Assembly (NCBI GenBank): GCA_032629725.1
Contig: JAFEVB010000014.1
Coordinates: forward strand, 1 to 64,000
Source: Gremmenia infestans
Taxonomy: Eukaryota > Ascomycota > Leotiomycetes > Helotiales > Hamatocanthoscyphaceae
DNA length: 64,000 bases
Direction of reading: 5' to 3'
Shown here: in pieces, positions 45,331 through 59,900 of the stretch
Layout: each line of letters starts with the position of its first letter
Position numbering within the stretch: the stretch's first letter is position 1
Program-made: the position numbers and the translations under genes
Notes under the pieces: generated by a model
Databases searched by the model: none
Seen by the model: only the letters and a program-made list of their open reading frames with translations
What the model was told of the DNA's origin: nothing

Positions 45331-46919
45331 ATGCATTCCTCAACGCTCCTACAAGTGCTTCTCGGTCAGACATTCTTTCAAATGACCACCAATTCATCTA
45401 TTGCATCCTCACAGACAAAATCCGATGTCCTTCTTTGCCTCGCCGCCGGTAATGTTCCATATGCCACCGCAGACTCATCGAACTGGACTACACTTTCCAC
45501 ACCCTTCAACTTACGCCTTCAGTATGACCCAGCCGTCATCACATTTCCCGAAACAGAGGACCAGGTCAGCAAGTCCATTGTTTGTGCTGCGGCAGCGGGC
45601 TTGAAAGTCCAGCCGAAAGGAGGTGGCCACTCGTATGCAAGCCATTCTACTGGTGGCCAGCATTGCAGTTTAGTTATTCAGATGGAGAAATTCAGTGATA
45701 TTACCGTGAACCAGAGTAAGGTTTAAGCTTTTCATTTCATCTACCCCTTAATAGATAATCAAATTACACCTTATTAACCTATTTAGCTACTTTGATCGCG
45801 AAAATCGGAGCTGGTCAACGTTTAGGCAACATTGCAGAAGCTCTTAACAGGCAGGGAAAACGTGCTCTACCGCATGGTACGTGTCCGGGGGTTGGTGTTG
45901 CCGGTCACATCGTTGCGCTGGATGTAGTGCTTGCGAATGGAAGCCAGGTTCACACAACCGAAACTACGAACCCAGACGTGTTTTGGGCTATGAAAGGAGC
46001 GGGTGAGAGTTTTGGCGTTGCGACCTATTTGTACTTTCAAACGATGCAGGCGCCTGACAGTGTTGTGTATTTTCTCTCGGATCTTGCAGCGCAGATGCAT
46101 AACACGAGTACGGCAGACGCTGTGAATGCTCTTGCGAGAGGCTTTGAAGTGCTTCAAGAGTTTTCTCTGACGTCTCCGCTTCTGACGCCTAATATTACAT
46201 TTGGAACACACGTTGAGAGTAATGGGACGTTCGTTCTTCGCGGTTGGTGTATGGATTGCAACGCCGCTATTTTTGCATCTACTGTGCTCCCTGAGATGGT
46301 AGCGGGATATCCTGGTCATATCGACAGTGTCACGGAATTGGGTTGGATTGAAGCTTTGACTGAACTCGCAGACCCAGACTCATTGGCGCAGGCCCTGGGA
46401 AGCGGGTATACACTTCACGACACCTTCCATGTAAAGCCCTTGGTCACCAAAGACGACATTCCTCTATCCACTGGTGTGATGAAGGCTTACTTCTCTGAAG
46501 TGCTTGCCAATCAAATGAAAGCGCAATTCTTCAGTATCATCAACATATACGGTGGTCCCGGTTCAGCAATCAATACTACCCCCGCAAATCCATCAGCATA
46601 CTCAGACCGTGACTCCTTCTGGGTAATCCAAAACTATGGCCGTACAGCAAACGGCGAGCTACCTTGGGATGCAAATATTACCGGCATCGTTGATGCACTT
46701 ACCAATGTAATGTTTCTGGCTCAGCCTGAGGGGAAGTTCACTGCTTATGTGAACTATGTTGACCCGAACTTGTCAGCGCAGAGGGCTGCACGGGAATACT
46801 ATGGTGCTGCTACTTATAATAATTTGTTGGCGCTGAAGAGGGTGCTCGATCCGGATTTGGTGTTTTGGCATCCGCAAGCCGTTGGAATGACGGTTGAATT
46901 TTGCAATGATTTGGATTAA
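45331..46919 (+). CDS. Berberine-bridge-type FAD-linked oxidoreductase with a local deletion
   Basis: Two exons (45331-45715 and 45787-46919) give 505 aa. The N-terminus MHSSTLLQVLLGQTFFQM may be a signal peptide. Both bicovalent flavin sites of the glucooligosaccharide-oxidase/BBE family are present: His in KGGGHSYASHS and Cys in HGTCPGVG. The C-terminal BBE box is ARE(Y)YG...NNLLALKRVLDPD.VF. Between GVAGH and IVALDVVLANGS about 17-19 residues normally found (the glycine-rich GGxG..SR..GLALD segment) are missing, with no sign of an intron. That segment packs against the flavin, so activity may be altered. Such enzymes oxidise sugars or secondary metabolites in the secretory pathway. Confidence 0.82.
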
Positions 46920-47125
46920 GCGTTTTAGATTTTGGATAGGTTTTTGGGTAGCATTTTGGGATAGAGATATGAGAAATATACTCTACAAGACAAATTGATA
47001 CACTATCTTCACTTGCTAAAGGAACAACGTGCAAACTGCCTCAACCGTGACTTTGCCCAATTCACATCCAGCTCTCGAATCGTTTGTGAGTACTTACTCA
47101 TCATGTGCCAAAATTGATTCAATAT

Positions 47126-47658
47126 ACTCTGGCTGACACGTGCACTCTCTCACGGAACCACGGCGACGAGACGCGTGTAAAGCAAGACGGATTAGCAGGA
47201 ACTCATGAATCGGAGTTGAAGGACGCTGAATCCACTGTGGGCGGGACGGAGAGGAAGTCGACGGTATGTTTGTCAAGTCTCAGCCTTGGCTTGAAGCCTT
47301 ACGAGTACAGTGATGCTAATCGCATACAGTTTCCGTTGACCTTGAGGTCTATCTGGCATACTTCCGCTCCACATATGTTGATTCTTACAACCTACAGATT
47401 CGACGTCGAGACGATTGGCTGCAGAACGGATGGATCGGTATGGTTGCTCGGGCTATCTAACGAGGAGAAGAAGACGCCGTGGTCGATTGGATACGCCACG
47501 TCCATGAGTCCCTTGTGCGGAAAAGCAACGATCAGGAGCGGCTCGACGAAATCCACCGGATAAGTTCAGAGATAATAGCAGCAACTGCTGACATTGTCGA
47601 ATTTGATACGGGAGAATACGTTCGACAGAATGCCGAGAGAATGTACTGGGACTCTTAG
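47126..47658 (+). other. Possible decayed or misread hypothetical gene
   Basis: Two frames look coding-like. One is open from 47105 (ETRVKQDGLAGTHESELKDA). After a possible intron (donor GTATGT at 47263, acceptor CATACAG at about 47330) a different frame reads YLAYFRSTYVDSYNLQIRRR. After a TAA at about 47459 it goes on GEEDAVVDWIRHVHESLVRK to a TAG at 47656-47658. The in-frame stop and unmatched splice phase suggest a pseudogene or missed exon. No family recognised. Confidence 0.3.
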
Positions 47659-47901
47659 AGGCAAGCTGGAGCTGGGGGTTTACCGGAAGGACAAGCTATA
47701 GTTATAAGATCTGGATTTCTGGGCCGCTTGATTATCATCACATAGCTGTATTTGCTTGCTAGGAAAACAGCGTACTAGCAATCATCACTTTTCTGTGTCA
47801 AACATCTCTTTGCACTAGTGTCTTGGAAAACTGTTTTAAATTGCTACATCTAATCTAACTAAACTCCATAAAATGCTACCCAGATAACGCCTGCTATGCA
47901 A

Positions 47902-50900
47902 CTAATTAGAAGAATCCACAACCTCCGCAAACCACTGCCTCAAAAGAGTCGCCAAGACGCCAGGCAACTCCTTAACATCGCTAACAATCAGATAATACTG
48001 AAATGGGAATGTATCCAGATACCTGACGATCTTAACATCCTTGATTCCAGTCATCGGATTCTCGAGGAACTTGGCCTCTTTCAGATCCATGACACTCTCG
48101 CCTTTCTTCTTATTCCTCACATCATCGACGATAACAAAGATGATCATGATTCTCTCTTCCAATGCCTCCCTTAGTAGTCGACGAATAGCTTCGTGCTCAG
48201 AAGAGTCGCAGACACCGTCGGAAATGATAAGCTCCATCTGCCAAAGATCCGCATTGCGACTCTTCTGCCTTGCCGCGCGGAAAAGTTCAATACTCTCTCT
48301 AACCAAGCGCGTGACATCTGTCCGGCTCTGCTGAAAGCCGAAGTTCTGGAAGACTTTCGGGCCTGCATCAGACGAGAACGGCGTCTCGAAATCATGCGCT
48401 ACTTTGACATCATCGCCGAAGCCCACAACGCAGATCTCGCCGACTTCAAGCATGCTCAAAGATTTCGAAACCATTACGAGCGTCTCGAACGCCAGGGATC
48501 CACTGCCGGACTCGCCCATACTCTTGCTGTCATCGACGGCGAGCATGATCTGGTAGCTGCGCTTACTAGGTACACTGCGTCGCATCCAGATCTTGTCGCG
48601 TTTGTACTGGGATGCGATGTAGGGGATGATACGTTTGATGTTGAGGCGTTTACCGGTTCGGAAATCGCCGCGCATTTTGGTTGCGAGGGTTGGGGCGAGG
48701 ATCAGGCGAAGTTGTTCTGTTAGAGACAAGGAGAGATCTCGCGTTAGGGCTTCGTAGTGTGTCCATTGTTGACGGGCGTCAGCTGCGGTGCGCATGGAAA
48801 TAACGTCGAGGTGAGTGCTTTCGAGCTGATTGTCGACTTCTTCCACATCTTCTTCAAGGTCGTCGAGAGGCTGGATTTGGGGAGCGTCTGGTGATGAGGC
48901 GCGGTCTTCTCTGGCTTGGTTGATCATTGCACCGGCACGGCCTTCATACGCATCGGATGGCTCTGGGGGTGTTGAGGGCTCTGTCATATCGTAATCGACG
49001 TCGTCCTTTTCGACCTCTTCCGGTTGGAACTGATCTGGCATTTCCTTGCTCTCGGAGTCAACGGCCATGGACTCATCAAGAGCATGAGCTTGGTCTTCGG
49101 TAGCAGTGCCAAGAGCTTGTGTATCTGCTTGGGCGTTTTCGTCTTGCAAATGCTGAAACTCGTTGCTTTCCGTATTGACATCGACATTCTGTTCATCCTT
49201 CTGCTCGGAAGGTTGCTGAATTTTGGTTTGCTGTCGATGCCATCTTTCCAGTGCCTCGCCGAGTTTCTTGAATGGCTGGGCAGAAGAGCTATCTTGCGTA
49301 TCGTCCATAGAATCTTGAGGGGCTTCTCCGTTTGCTTGGTGCCCCTTCTCTCCATCTTCTGCAGCGGCTTCTTTTTGTTCGGAAGAATTACCACCCTGAC
49401 CACCATCCTCACGTTGAGCTTTATTTGCGGACTCGGTTTGGTCTGCTGAGTTCTCGTCTTGATCTTCACCTACCCCTTGAACGTCGCTGGGAACGGCATC
49501 TGCATCAGTATTGGCATCGTCCTTTCGGTCTCGCAGAAGGCCTTCTTGATCTTCCGGTGGCTGTTCAGGTTCATCAACCTTTTCGCCAGCCTCCTCTGTC
49601 TGATTGCCTTCCGGCTGCTCTTCATCCACATCTGCCACGTCCATATCAGAGCCAATATCTTGGTCTTCTTGTTGATCCATGTTCTCGGCAACTTCCTGCT
49701 CCTGGCCATCATTCACCACCTCGTCGTCCTTTTCATCTTGCTCCGCATCGGAAAGATCATCCATCCCGTCTTCGCTTCCTGAAACATCACCCTCTTCTTC
49801 ATTCCCATCCAACTCCATATCTTCAGGCAAATCGAGAGCTTCTCCTTCCTGGGCATGCGGATCATGCTTCTCCACCTCATCTTGCTTGATCTCTTCACCT
49901 TGATCAGCACCAGCCATCTCTTCTTCTTCATCCTCGCCTTCATCGCCCTCAGCACCCTGTTTGTCATTTTCCTGTGCAGCAACTTGCTCATCCTTGCTCT
50001 GTTTTCCTTTCGAATCATCACCCTCTTGATCTTTTTCAGCTTGTTCCCCATCTCCATCCCACATCTTCTCATCCACAGCAGTAGGGTCCAAATCATCCAC
50101 GTCCCCAGCCTCCTCGTCCATCTCATCCGCATTATCCTCGCCGTCAGAACCACCATCTTCTGAGCCTTTCTCTTCTCCTTCGCCCATCTCACCCTCCATA
50201 TCTCCATCTGCCATATCAACTGCATCTTTTTCGTCCTCCATTTCACCTTTCTCGCCGGTATCTGGCTCCTGCGCGAGTTCGTCCAGATTCTCATCATCCT
50301 GAATGTCCTTGCTGATATCTTCCGCTCCTTCACCTTCGCCAAGACCTGTGCCGCCTTCGAGTTTATCAGTCTTGCCATCTTGAGCATCGGATTTCTCAGA
50401 CGGAGTGCAAAAGCCTTGGGTTGCTATCTGTATAAAGGTTTTGGTGAGAATGTATGATGTCTTGCAGGTGGCGCGGTGGAGCTGTGCGTATCGAACGACT
50501 GACTGCTGAAGGATGTTGGAGTACTGCTGGAAGATCGGAAGTGCGACTGCGAATACTGCGCCTGCTGCCTTGCTAGTGCTTGATTGCTGTAGATTGAGGC
50601 AGCGGAGGATGTCAAATGCTTGGCTCATTTGGGAGATTATGTTATCAACGTGCAGATAAGTGATGCTGTTTGAAAGGGAATTGTCGTTCTTTGAAAACCA
50701 GCTGGGATCTTCAGTAGAAGAAGGTAACTCGCTGATCGCGGTCTTGTGCTTCTCAATTGCGACGAGGATAGCGTCACACACGGTAGAAAGTTTGCTATCT
50801 AGATCTGTAATACTTCTCTGAGGCAGTTTCTCGGTTACAGATTCGGATGTGAGTTCGGTCCACGGCGTGATCTGGTCAATGATGAACGCCAAATCAGGGC

Positions 50901-53900
50901 GGTCAGCGCTCAGCTCAGATAGCTGAGTCCTGAGCTGTTGCGTAGAGCGAGTAATTTCTTGTTCGATGGTCAAACGCTCGGTTGAGATTATTTGGGGGGG
51001 AAGAGAGGGCAAAGAATCCCATTCAGCAGAGAAGATGTCATATTTCTCCTTCCACGACATGATGGTGTTCTGGATGTTCTGGGAGTCAATATTGCCAAGT
51101 TTTGAATGAATCTTGATGAGGTCCAAGGCAACAATTAAAATTTTCGGCAACCACCGCAAGAATTTCTCGTAATTCGAAATGTCTTCTGAGAGACTGAAGT
51201 CATACTTGGTAGGAGCCCAAAGCCCTTTCGTCATTGCGATGTTGACTTCGAGTTCCGAAAGATTTGTGACGGCCCCGGAAAGCACATTATGCTGAGCCAA
51301 AACTATCTGAAGGATGCCTTCAAGGAATCCGGTACTTCGTGCGACCTCGGCACTGCTCAGATCTTCGGAGTGCTTCTGTGCGGCGTCTCTAGCAAGCGGG
51401 GCTAAATCAATGGACTTGTGAAAGTAGTATTCCAGCCCAGAGATATCACCATCCGGCCGTGGAGTCAGGTTTCCGACATCCACAAGAGATGCAGACAGAG
51501 AGTTTTGCTTGGCGAGTGCATCAGCGCTGAGGTTATACTTTATTCCCATTTGACGAAGCTCTTTGAGCGTATCTGCAAACAGCTTCCGCTTCCTGGTCTT
51601 CAGATGCTTGACTGTGACTTTATTTTCTTCGTCCAGGACGGATGGCGTGGCTTTTTGGAGTTCGGCAATCGAGGTAATGATGTTGCCCAAGAAGGAATCA
51701 AGGTACGCTGATCCTTCCACGGTAGATTCAGGGAGCTGACTGGCATCAATCATCATGCCGACAGTCTTAGACACATTGACGAATCTCTTGCTCTTTTGTG
51801 ACCACTTTGGGACAAATGTAGCGCACAGAGCTAGAGCAGATTGGTCCACCGTTGGAAGTAGTACCGAAGGCGAGTACGGATTATGTCCTTCCGAGAAAGT
51901 TTCATCTGGAATACCTTGACTGATAATGAATTGCATCGGCTGGCTAAGTAGAGCCCTGAATTTCCGAACAATCTTGAAAAGCTTGTGATGAGATCTCTTA
52001 GCGCTGTCCTTAAGCGCAACAATATTCGTATCTTTCCAACTAGCCAGTAACAGTACATCTTTCATGGCCTTCTCCAGTGACACCCTCCCCTTCTTGAGGC
52101 TCTCCTGAACTGGCTTCTCATATCGAGCATAGAGATAAATAAAGTTCGAAAGAGCTGAATTGATAATAGCCATTGATGGCTCGTCGATCATGATCACTTC
52201 GAGATGTTTCTGTAATTGCTTGAGCAGTTGAAGTTGTTCAACATATTGCCCAACAACGGCTGTCTTGAAATAAGCCTCTAGGTCTCCGAGCAGTCTCGAA
52301 GCGTATTTCCTTAGCTCCTCGTGATCGCCGGAGATTCCTAACGGCGCTGCCACGATAATCTGATATGCAAAGAACCACCAAGCTCTGGCGGCATCCTCGC
52401 ACTTCTTAGTCTCCATATCAAACAACTTCGCCCACGTTGAGAGTTCCAGGCGTCGCCAACTGACAATTGTAGAGGTCAGAGTATCATATTGCGGAAGAGC
52501 AGAGTTCACGCGGCTAGCCCAGCCTCCGTGTTGCCATTCATGCATGAATTCGTGCACTTTTTCGACTTTGGTGATGATCTTTGCGATTGGGTCTGTGTGG
52601 CGAAAGTTGAGCAGATCTCGACACGAGGCTAATACATCTTCAAGGGTCTGCATGTGAGCGATTTCATCAACTGATTGTAGTTCTCGGAAGCGACGTTGGA
52701 TCTGATGGACGAGTGTGACAAGTTTTCGGGCCTCGGGTAGATTGGCGTCTGTGTAGAAATTATATGACTCCGGCACTGTTGACATTGGGCTCAAAGCTTC
52801 GATTTGATGGTCGAGAAGTAAGAGACTTCCTGGAAGAATTGAAGCAGTCATGTTCCGTTGGTTACTTTCAGCTCCAGCTCCATCTTCATGACGCGTACTA
52901 ATCTGCTTAGACATGTGTTGAATGAAAGCCATGATGCTGTCTGACGGTGTTCCTGCACCGAGGAAAATATTGGCATGTACTTGAGAAATGTTTACAGCAG
53001 TATCCCTTGCTGTACTAGAGGACGAAATCCCATTTGGCAAGCTCGAGGACGCTTCATCGTAGGCCGGAAAGAGTTCGTTGAACTGCTCTTCATCATCCTC
53101 ATCTTCATCTTCGGCACTACCACGGAAACGATACAAGCCTGAAGCAGACTCCGCCTCGGCACGATCTGTTTTTAGGCGCTCCTCCCATTGCATGAAGCAA
53201 TCATGGAATGTTTTGAGAAGCGCATTACGTTGGGGTTTTTGGAAGGAGGAAAGCTTCTCTGTGTTTGCCGTAACTTCTGCGAGCGCTAGAAATTCCATTG
53301 GATGACTTGAAAGGCCACTGCTCTCAATAGAGGCAGGACCTCCGCCGAGGAAGGGAGTGACTTTGATGACAGCCGAAGAGGTTGCACGCAAATCACTTGA
53401 GACAAGAGTTGCCATTGCGAGACCAATCTGCAAACAACGCAGCATACTGATGACAGGAGTCGTGATATCATTGTAAGCTTGATAATGTGACAGGTGGCGT
53501 ATGAGTTGGGCAACATTGCTTTGACACAACTTGATATCATTCGAAGCGTTCGAATCTCTGCCCTCGAAATAGCTCATGAGGGTGGCGCGTAAGTCTGAGC
53601 CCACGACAGTCTTCAAAACATTGGCAAAGAACCCTTGAAGTTGATCTAGTTCGGAAACCTCGGGACGATAGATTTCCTGCATGACTGCGGGCGGTTCGCC
53701 CAGCTCTTCGATTTCTGAGTTCAAAAGCTGGCATCGAATATTTGATTCTTGTCCGGAGAAGATCTTTTCGAATTGCTGGAGAGCTGCGAGCTTGTTTTGA
53801 AGCATCTCGCGTGTGTTTTGATGGCGTTCTCGTTCAAGACGCTGTCTCTTATCAGGATCGAAGGCCCGATCGGGTACATAGAGAGTGATACACCCAACTG

Positions 53901-56900
53901 CAAACTGTACCCATGCGAGAGCTGAAGATTGCATTCCGTACCCGGCTGTAGACTTAGCCGTCGCGAGGCAGACAGATGCAAGGCTGAACTGGTTTGAAAG
54001 CACTTCTCGAAGGTTGTCTGCCAAGTGAACTGTGGAAGGAGCTTCACCCCGTCGAGATATTGACGATATAGTCTTGTCCAGGTCTGCCTTACCAACACTG
54101 GTTCCATCACCGAGCGAACGACTCCAGGCGCTGTAGTCGACTGAAAAACTTTCATCGTGAATAGCAATGACGCTAATCATCATGCTCGAAAGGATCCCAT
54201 TCAAATCTAGAAGCTGATCGCGGCAGATGGTGGCGGTTGATTTGGCGATTTTCGCTCCCATAGTCGGCAGCTCAGTCTCCAATAACTTGAGTGACTTCAA
54301 ATGAACATCTCCAACAGTATGAAGTTTGCGCAATAGAGAAATAGAGAAAGTATCCGAGATGAGCTGGAATTTGGTACCTTGGTCCCAGAGGTAGTCAATG
54401 GTCTGCATTGGGCGTGAAGTGGTAGTTGAGGTGGCGAGGCGCAGTTCGGAAGTTGTTCGAAGGTTCGCTAAAACGGTTGTCTCCATATCTGTTGCAGCCT
54501 CTACCGCTTCCCCAGATCGCAAGTTCTCGAGTGACTCAAATTGGCGGAGGGCTTCAAATTCAGAGGCCATAAATGGTTCCACAACTGTCGTATCTGTGCT
54601 ATCTCCATTGATGTTTTCTGCCTTGCCAATTGTAGCTTCCAATAGCTCTAGTTCGGCGCGCAGTGTTTGGACAAGAGTTCCGCCATCCACGTTTGATGTG
54701 AGGATGAGATGATAGGCTTTTACGAGGGCGCTCATGATACTGCCAAGCTCTGGGATTGAGATCGATATCTTCCACCGAAGAGAATCGAATCGTTTTGCCA
54801 GTTTGTCCATTTCACCCAGCGTTCCAACAACATTCAGATTAGGAATGACGATGGGCCGCAGCTGTTTCCAGAGAACTTCCATGCTAAGTCCTGTGGTTAA
54901 CTTAAAACCAGAGCGAAATTCGGTATTCAAACTCTGCTGGATTGTGGCAACCATATGTTTTTCATGCTGTGTGATCTCGGAAACGCTGGCGAGCATATCT
55001 CCACCAAGGGCCAAATGTGCTTGGAAAGTTGCTTCTTCAAATGAGGGCGCGATGGCAAGATGATATGTATCCCACCAATACTGTATCAAAGTAAAAATTG
55101 CCTGCTTTCGAACTTTCCAATCTCCACCTGCGATGTTGCTTTGCAAGTAAGATTTCAAGACCGCTAGACAATGGGCAAGAAATGTCGATATATTGACGGT
55201 CGAGTCCTTTGCAACCGCCGGCACCCGCTCCCGAACAAGCGATCTTTGCAGCCGGTTCATTTTGCTCGGCTTCAGTGCCTCAATCCCAGTCTCTTGACCG
55301 ATCTGCGCCTCCATTGCAGCAGTGACTTCGAGCAGGGACTCGAAGCAGACCGCAAGCCAGAACACATGGTCACCAGACTGCTGAAGTAGTGAAACTAAAG
55401 GCGAGTTTTGAAGAGGATGGATAATCTACAATTGTATCAAAGCTATCAGTACAAGTTTCTATGAAAGGAACAGCACAGTTACTAACCTGTGCGTCTCTGA
55501 AGCCTGATACCAAGGCGGTCTTCTGAGATATTGTATTTAACACCTCCCCAATACATGTCCTAAAGTTCTGATTATCGGGCGATCGATAGATCTGCATGTA
55601 TGCTTGACATATCTTCGCGAATTTGGAAGCTGTAATGGGGTCGTGTTGGGCGACCAAACGTGGGAGAAGGGACATATCAGACCAAGCTAAGTTGTCCAAT
55701 GCTACATGTTGCAGAAGGATTGCTTGTTTGGTATCTGTGGTCTGAGACTCTAATACTTTGGCTAAGGTCTGATATCTCAGAATATTGGCCTCGGGTTTGA
55801 GGAATGATACCTGAGGGTAAGCAGGCAAGGGCTCGAGGAAAACCTCAATTGCACGATTCCTCATGGCCCTCGACAGTTCACCAAACCTCGCATCCATCGT
55901 CAAGAAGATCCTGAAGTCAGGATGCGGTCGAACGATCTTTGGCTCACCATCTGAACCACAATGTTCATTAATGCTCAAGAAACCATTTGGCTCGAGTAGA
56001 GAGTTCAGTCGATCGAGGACAGATGCGCTACAGAGATTAGCGTTATCGAGAACGAGCCATTTCCCTTGCTCCAATGCTTTCACCAAGACACCATCTACCC
56101 ATTCAAAACGGGCATTTTCGAGTGTCATGGGTGTCCTGGCAAAACGTTGACAGGTTCTTGCTAGGTTCTCGAATTCAGGAAGTTCTGTCTTCGTGTGGAG
56201 CATAAGGAGTTTCTCAGCAAGGTTCAAGAAATACGACGGAGATGTATCGCGGTGTTTGAGAAGTCCTAGCAGGAAGATTGCTTCCTCGGGGACCTTGGCA
56301 GGCAAAGATACCAAAACTCGGTCGGTGAGGAAATCAGTAAGTTGTTCGAGGAAGGCACTTGCAGCTCGTTGGGGGTCAACTTGTTCAAAGCCTCCAACGA
56401 GATCCATCGTGTCGATGTCAGCATTGAGAGGAAACACAACAAGCGATTTCCCACTTGCTGCGGCCACGTGCTGCAAGAGGGTCGTTTTGCCTGACCCCGA
56501 TGGACCGACCAGGATGCAAGGTAAGTTTTGCTGAATACATATCATGAGTGATTCAATTTCAGGTAATCGGCCGGTGTGTTCGATAGCGGGGAAAGAAAGG
56601 CGTTGCAAAAGGCTATCTCGCTGCATGTAGGCAAGACCAACTTGGTAGGCGGCCGGACTAAGGTTGTGAAAGAAATGGCGGAACGGGACTTCTTTCGCGC
56701 CAAAGACATTGGCAAATATCTTGTCAATTTCTTGTCGGTCCCGAGAAGATCGGAATCGTTGTCGGAAGATCAGATTTAAGAAGTTTGATGGGATAACGGC
56801 TGATAGGAATGGAGCAGAAGATGTTAGTAGTTGAAGCCAGCGCAGGATATCACGCAGATTAAACTCCCATGGTCCTCCTTGAGAACCAAATCTCCGCTTA

Positions 56901-59900
56901 TGCACGACTTCCTGTTCAAGCTGAGATACAAAGCTGATGATTGTCGTTACAACCTCATCAGACATGGCCGGGAAATTATGCTTGCATATTAGCTGAAGAT
57001 CCCCAGTTCTAAAAACGTCAGCGTAGACAACGGTAAACCGGTTGACAAAAGAAGCCGGTAGTCCCTTTCGGCCACCTCCCTGGTGATGAGGATTTTGTGC
57101 GGCGAAGACAGAGAAATTAGGATGACGTTGGAATGTCTGGTCGAGCTCGGATATGTAGACTTCTCCACGATGATCGAGACATGCGTTCAGTCCCTCGAGG
57201 ACTGATTGAGATGCGAGGTTCATCTCATCTAACAACACCCACTCTCCCTTTTGCATAGCCTGGAGGAAGGGTGCATCACGCCATGCGAAATGACCTGCCT
57301 CAGCTCCCTCTACCGGTACATCTGATCCAAAAAGATCCATCAAATCTGTTTGTTCCGAAAGATTGATTCGAGTCAGAGGTCTGTTGCAGGCACGTGCCAG
57401 AGCAGCGATCAACGTCGTCTTGCCGACACCTGGACTGCCCTCAATCAGAATCGGCTTCTGGACTTGAAGGGCACGAAGAACACGCATTGCATTCAGCTTG
57501 GTTGTGGGGGCGTCAAATGCAAATCCAGGATCGCGACTGGCACCGGCTTGTTTGGAAATTGAAAATTCTCCAATGGTGAACAAATGTTCTTTGTTGACGA
57601 GCTGAACTGGAATAGAGTAGATGGTGCTGACATCGTGCTGCAAAAGATTGCTGAGCTCTTGTAAGCACTTTCCTCGTTCTTCTCGAATACTTTCTGGGCT
57701 AATGGCGAGAAGAGCAGCGGGATTGGCACCCAGAGTATCAATGTATACCATTGAGGCGCCGTGGAGGACTGCAAAATAAGGGTCGGGAGTGTTGCATCCG
57801 TTCATGAACTTGACCCACGCTAGGACGTCTCGAACAGAAATGGAGGTTGACGCAGACGAGCGATAACTCTGACCGAAGTATTCTGCAAAATGGACCATTG
57901 CACTGGAAAACTTCTTCAGCGGGCCATCAAGCTTGGCCTCTACAATTTGCAGCACATCCTCATGTTCGGAAAGAGATGGAACCCAGATCTCGGTAAAACG
58001 ATTCCTCAATGCGGGTGACAGTTCACGTTTACCGTAGTCGCCGCCGGGATTCATTGTAGCGAAGAATTGGAACCCATCTGCAGCCTGGACGAACGAATCC
58101 TCAACTCCCTTTTCTGCAAGCAGAATAGTGCGCTGCGGTTCTAGGACTGAGTTCAGCCGTTCAAGGACAGAGTCGTCTGCGAGGGAAATTTCGTCGAGCA
58201 GAAAGAATTGTCCCTCTTTCATGGCCTGGACAAGGCTTCCATCAGACCATTCGAAGAGTGCCTTGGCCTTCACAAGACTCGTCTCGATTTGCCCTCGCAA
58301 TGTTTCTGAAACTGCAACAAGATCGGAGGGAGACAAGGCTCTGTATGCCGCCACCAAAACGTTAAGATCTGCTTGAGCGGCTTGGTCTTCAAGACGAAGA
58401 ACCTGGACGAGGTCCTGGCGTAATTGATCCAAAATTACGGCGCGATTCCGTATCGGTCGTTGAGCACCAATTATGTCCCCAGTCTCAGTGTTTTGATGGG
58501 CATTCACGATATGCAACTCCTTTGCAAACGCATCCCCCAGCATTTGACAGACGGTTGTTTTGCCGCAGCCGGTCTCACCGACCAAGAGAACGGGCTCATT
58601 GTTCCGTAGAGCATGCGCGACGAGTACATACAATCTCCGCATCGCTTGCGTCCAGACGACCCCTTGAGTATTTGAAGTTGCATCGTAAGACTTAATTTCA
58701 GGGCAGCGGCTGGCGTCATAAAGAACATTCGGATCAAGCTTGACCTTGAAGATCTTCTCAATGACCTCTTTCACCGCAAGTCTCTCCTCGGGGTTCCTAA
58801 CTCGCTCAGCCAGTAGCATGTATCCATTGGCAGCAAGCTGTTCTCTATTATCAGCATCCCTGAGCGCCCATCTGAAGAGATCTCTCAAAGTAGCGAAGCT
58901 ATCCTTTTGCTCAAAGAGGCGATTTGATTGTCGCAGTCGTGAAAGCTCTTTGTAGACGGAAACAATTCTCCTGCAATCAGAAGGCGCGACTTTTTGACTA
59001 CGTTTCTCCAGAATGAAGTCAAGCTCATCCTCGGGTATATCATCGAAATGGAGCTCAAGGAAACGGTTTCGGAAGGCTCGCGAGAGTGTTTTTCTGCCAC
59101 CATAGAGTCCCGGTGGATTCTGGGTCGCAAAAAGCATAAAGTTCTCGTGTGGTCGAACAATTTCTTGTGTCTCAGGAATCAAGAGCTCGCGATTATCATC
59201 AAGCAGTCTATTCAGAGCTTCAAGAACATCCGTAGGAGCCAAATTCAACTCGTCAAGCACAATCCAATGGCCTTGACGGAGGGCTTGAACAAGGAGACCT
59301 TCCTGGAAGCGAAGCTGCCCATCAGCACCCGAAACATATGTCCCCAGGTACTCTTGCAAGTCAGTGTGCTCATGATTGTTGATCCTCACAAATTTGTTCC
59401 CGCTGAATTTGGCCAGGTACTCAATCATACTAGTCTTTCCGGACGAAGTTGGTCCTTGAACGAGCACGGGAAAACGTCGAGTTGAAGTCGCTCGAACGAG
59501 ATTGAGCATATTGCGTTCGACAAATGGAGTGATGATGTACTGAGGCTGCTCCTCTGGCACTTCCATGCCTTGAAGCATCCAATATTGGCGGTCCTTCTTC
59601 TTGTTCATGAATCGTACGTATTGCTTTCCATCTTCGGGGTGTCGCGGGGTTTGGGAGAGAAGAGCCTGTGGGTTAGGATGGCTTTCCAGTAAATGATGGT
59701 TGATCAGGGGTATAATCAGCTTTTCTGATTCTCGGTCCAGTAGAGTCAGAAAGCCCATGGCGAATCCCTCATACAGAGCTCTTCGCAGGCCATATGATGG
59801 TGCAATCTCCGTCACATAACTCAGAACACGAGTCAGCGTTCGGAGACTGAAGTGTGGAACTTGATTTGCTCCATCTACTATGCGCTTGTCGTCTGCTCTA

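Noticed and set aside
49024..50387. Several long ORFs on both strands across the acidic repeats
   Set aside because: They are frame shadows of midasin's Asp/Glu-rich region, whose codon bias opens other frames.
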